NCBI RefSeq assembly: GCF_042679605.1
Contig: NZ_JBHTMU010000030.1
Span: forward strand, 1-54,213
DNA length: 54,213 nt
Origin: Litorisediminicola beolgyonensis
Lineage (GTDB): Bacteria; Pseudomonadota; Alphaproteobacteria; Rhodobacterales; Rhodobacteraceae
Direction of reading: 5' to 3'
A program made the translations under genes and the position numbers. This document shows positions 53,229 through 54,213 of this stretch, in pieces. The notes beneath the pieces are model-generated. The model did not search any database. It was given only the letters and a program-made list of their open reading frames with translations, and was not told where the DNA came from. The number at the start of each line of letters is the position of its first letter. Position 1 is the first letter of the stretch.

Positions 53229-53990
53229 TCAACTCCGGTCGAGGAAGGTCTGCACGGTCTCGGCAAATTCCCGGGGCTTCTCGGCATGGAGCCAATGGCC
53301 CGTGCCGGGCAGGCTGACGAAGCGCGCTTTCGGGAAATAGCCCCGGATCGTGTCGCGATAGGCGGGGGCGACATAGTCGCTCTCGGCGCCCGAGAGGAAC
53401 AGCGCCGGTCCCTCGAAGCTCCCGTCCAGATCGGGCCAGCCCAGGACCTTGTCCATGTCGCGCTCGAGCACGTCGAGATTGAGCTTCCAGCGCTTCTCGG
53501 AGGTGTCGATGCTCTGGGTGAAGAAGCTCTGGAGCGTGCTGTCCGAGACATGCTCGGACAGTTGCCGCGCGGCGTCGGAGCGTTTCTCGACCTGAGACAG
53601 ATCGACGGATTTCATCGCTTTGACATATTGCAACTGGTCATGGTCATAGGCGACCGGGGCCATGTCGGCGATGATCATCCGGTGGACGAGATCGGGGCGG
53701 GTCAGCGCCAGCGCCATCACCGCCTTGCCGCCCATGGAATGGCCGACGAGATCGGCGAGACCGCCCTGGGCGTCGATCACCTGTGCAAGATCCTCGGCCA
53801 TGCCAGGATAGTCATGGCTGTCGGTCCAGGGGCTGTCGCCGTGATTGCGCTGGTCGACGGCGATCACGTGGCGCTCCTTCGACAGCGCGCGCGCGATCTG
53901 CAGCCAGTTGCGGGCCTGGCCGTAAAGGCCGTGGACGAGGATCAGCGGCGGGCCGTCGCCGGGCGTGCCGTGGGAGATGGTATTGAGCAT
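53229..53990 (-). CDS. YbfF-like alpha/beta hydrolase
   Basis: The 253-aa esterase-fold protein has the oxyanion HGLYGQARNW, nucleophile elbow GHSMGGKAVM, and catalytic His in GTGHWLHAEKP; the catalytic Asp fits ESDYVAP. The GLYGQARNWLQIARAL and DQRNHGDS segments match YbfF-type esterases. Natural substrate is unknown. It is convergent with the lipoprotein gene and divergent from the partial gene at 54070. Confidence 0.88.
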   Translation of the reverse strand: MLNTISHGTPGDGPPLILVHGLYGQARNWLQIARALSKERHVIAVDQRNHGDSPWTDSHDYPGMAEDLAQVIDAQGGLADLVGHSMGGKAVMALALTRPDLVHRMIIADMAPVAYDHDQLQYVKAMKSVDLSQVEKRSDAARQLSEHVSDSTLQSFFTQSIDTSEKRWKLNLDVLERDMDKVLGWPDLDGSFEGPALFLSGAESDYVAPAYRDTIRGYFPKARFVSLPGTGHWLHAEKPREFAETVQTFLDRS

Positions 53991-54069
53991 GGGGTGTGAG
54001 ATAGCGCAGGGGCGCGTCTCGGGCCAGAGGGGCTTGGCGGGACGCGGGGGACGCGACTAGGGTGCGGGC

Positions 54070-54213
54070 ATGAGCGACGCGAGCGAGATGCGCAAGATCG
54101 TGCTGCGGCTGGAAAAGCTCCTGGCCGAGCGGTTCGGGGTCGAGACCGGCAGTCTCGGCCAGCGCGCGGCGCAGGCCGGGCGGCGGCTGCCGCGCGGCGT
54201 CCGGCGGGACCTG
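54070..54213 (+). CDS. Hypothetical protein, 5' part only
   Basis: The first 48 codons are visible, from ATG 54070, and the frame runs off the window. The sequence is Arg-rich (MSDASEMRKIVLRLEKLLAERFG, then GRRLPRGVRRDL). I do not recognise the family from this fragment. It is divergent from the YbfF-like gene; the 79-bp gap carries both promoters. Confidence 0.55.
   Translation, partial: MSDASEMRKIVLRLEKLLAERFGVETGSLGQRAAQAGRRLPRGVRRDL

Overview
The window looks like chromosomal DNA of a marine-type Rhodobacteraceae/Roseobacter alphaproteobacterium. The evidence is high GC, dense operons with 1-4 nt overlaps (ATGA, GTGA, TTGA), an infA-maf-rng-yacG block, an mraZ-led dcw cluster, and a tandem array of CCUCCUCCC-loop RNAs beside a DUF1127 gene. 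No rRNA, tRNA, CRISPR array, transposase or phage gene was found. Everything here was read from sequence by eye; family assignments rest on motifs, not on searches.

Region 1 (1-13.6 kb) is core metabolism. On the minus strand lie etfA/etfB, an M48 metalloprotease, a DUF898 membrane protein and parC. On the plus strand lie an SH3 protein, a small P-loop kinase, an SDR, a twin-membrane-helix protein, a PduO-type cobalamin adenosyltransferase, a free-methionine-sulfoxide reductase, two LysE exporters flanking a GFA protein, a homocysteine methyltransferase-like protein and an RluA-type pseudouridine synthase.

Region 2 (13.6-23.3 kb) is an aldehyde dehydrogenase followed by a purine-ring degradation cluster: membrane urate hydroxylase PuuD with a C-terminal cytochrome c domain, a LysR regulator, a transglutaminase-like protein, 5-hydroxyisourate hydrolase, a fused allantoinase/OHCU decarboxylase, ureidoglycolate lyase, an NCS2 purine permease and ureidoglycine aminohydrolase. 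Together they take urate to glyoxylate, but the allantoate-cleaving enzyme is absent from the window.

Region 3 (23.4-27.3 kb) is a red-light sensing cassette: heme oxygenase, a bacteriophytochrome fused to an HWE kinase and a receiver domain, and a separate PAS/DHp-like protein without an ATPase domain.

Region 4 (27.4-32.6 kb) is valS followed by the most unusual stretch. Between valS and a DUF1127 gene (CcaF1-like) lie six ~120-bp units, each with two hairpins whose minus-strand loops carry CCUCCUCCC-type sequence. This is an expanded CcsR/'cuckoo' RNA array. Divergent from it is a ~960-bp, partly AT-rich space with repeated TGGGA-N5-TGGGA boxes and a strong intrinsic terminator 31 bp before mraZ, matching the UpsM-type leader of the Rhodobacter dcw cluster.

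Region 5 (32.6-41.4 kb) is mraZ-rsmH-ftsL-ftsI-murE-murF-mraY. The cluster stops after mraY, where a nitrilase-family gene replaces the usual murD continuation, and a dispersed repeat separates murE from murF.

Region 6 (41.5-54.2 kb) holds infA, maf, a short RNase E/G, yacG, a class V aminotransferase-like protein, meaB, an alpha/beta hydrolase-like protein, rpmB, a PCuAC copper chaperone, a CobB-type sirtuin, a low-molecular-weight phosphatase, an orphan Phd-like protein, a lone RbsD-like pyranase, a 600-bp hairpin-rich gap with a perfect 24-bp inverted repeat, lepA, acylphosphatase, a lipoprotein, a YbfF-like hydrolase and the start of one more gene.
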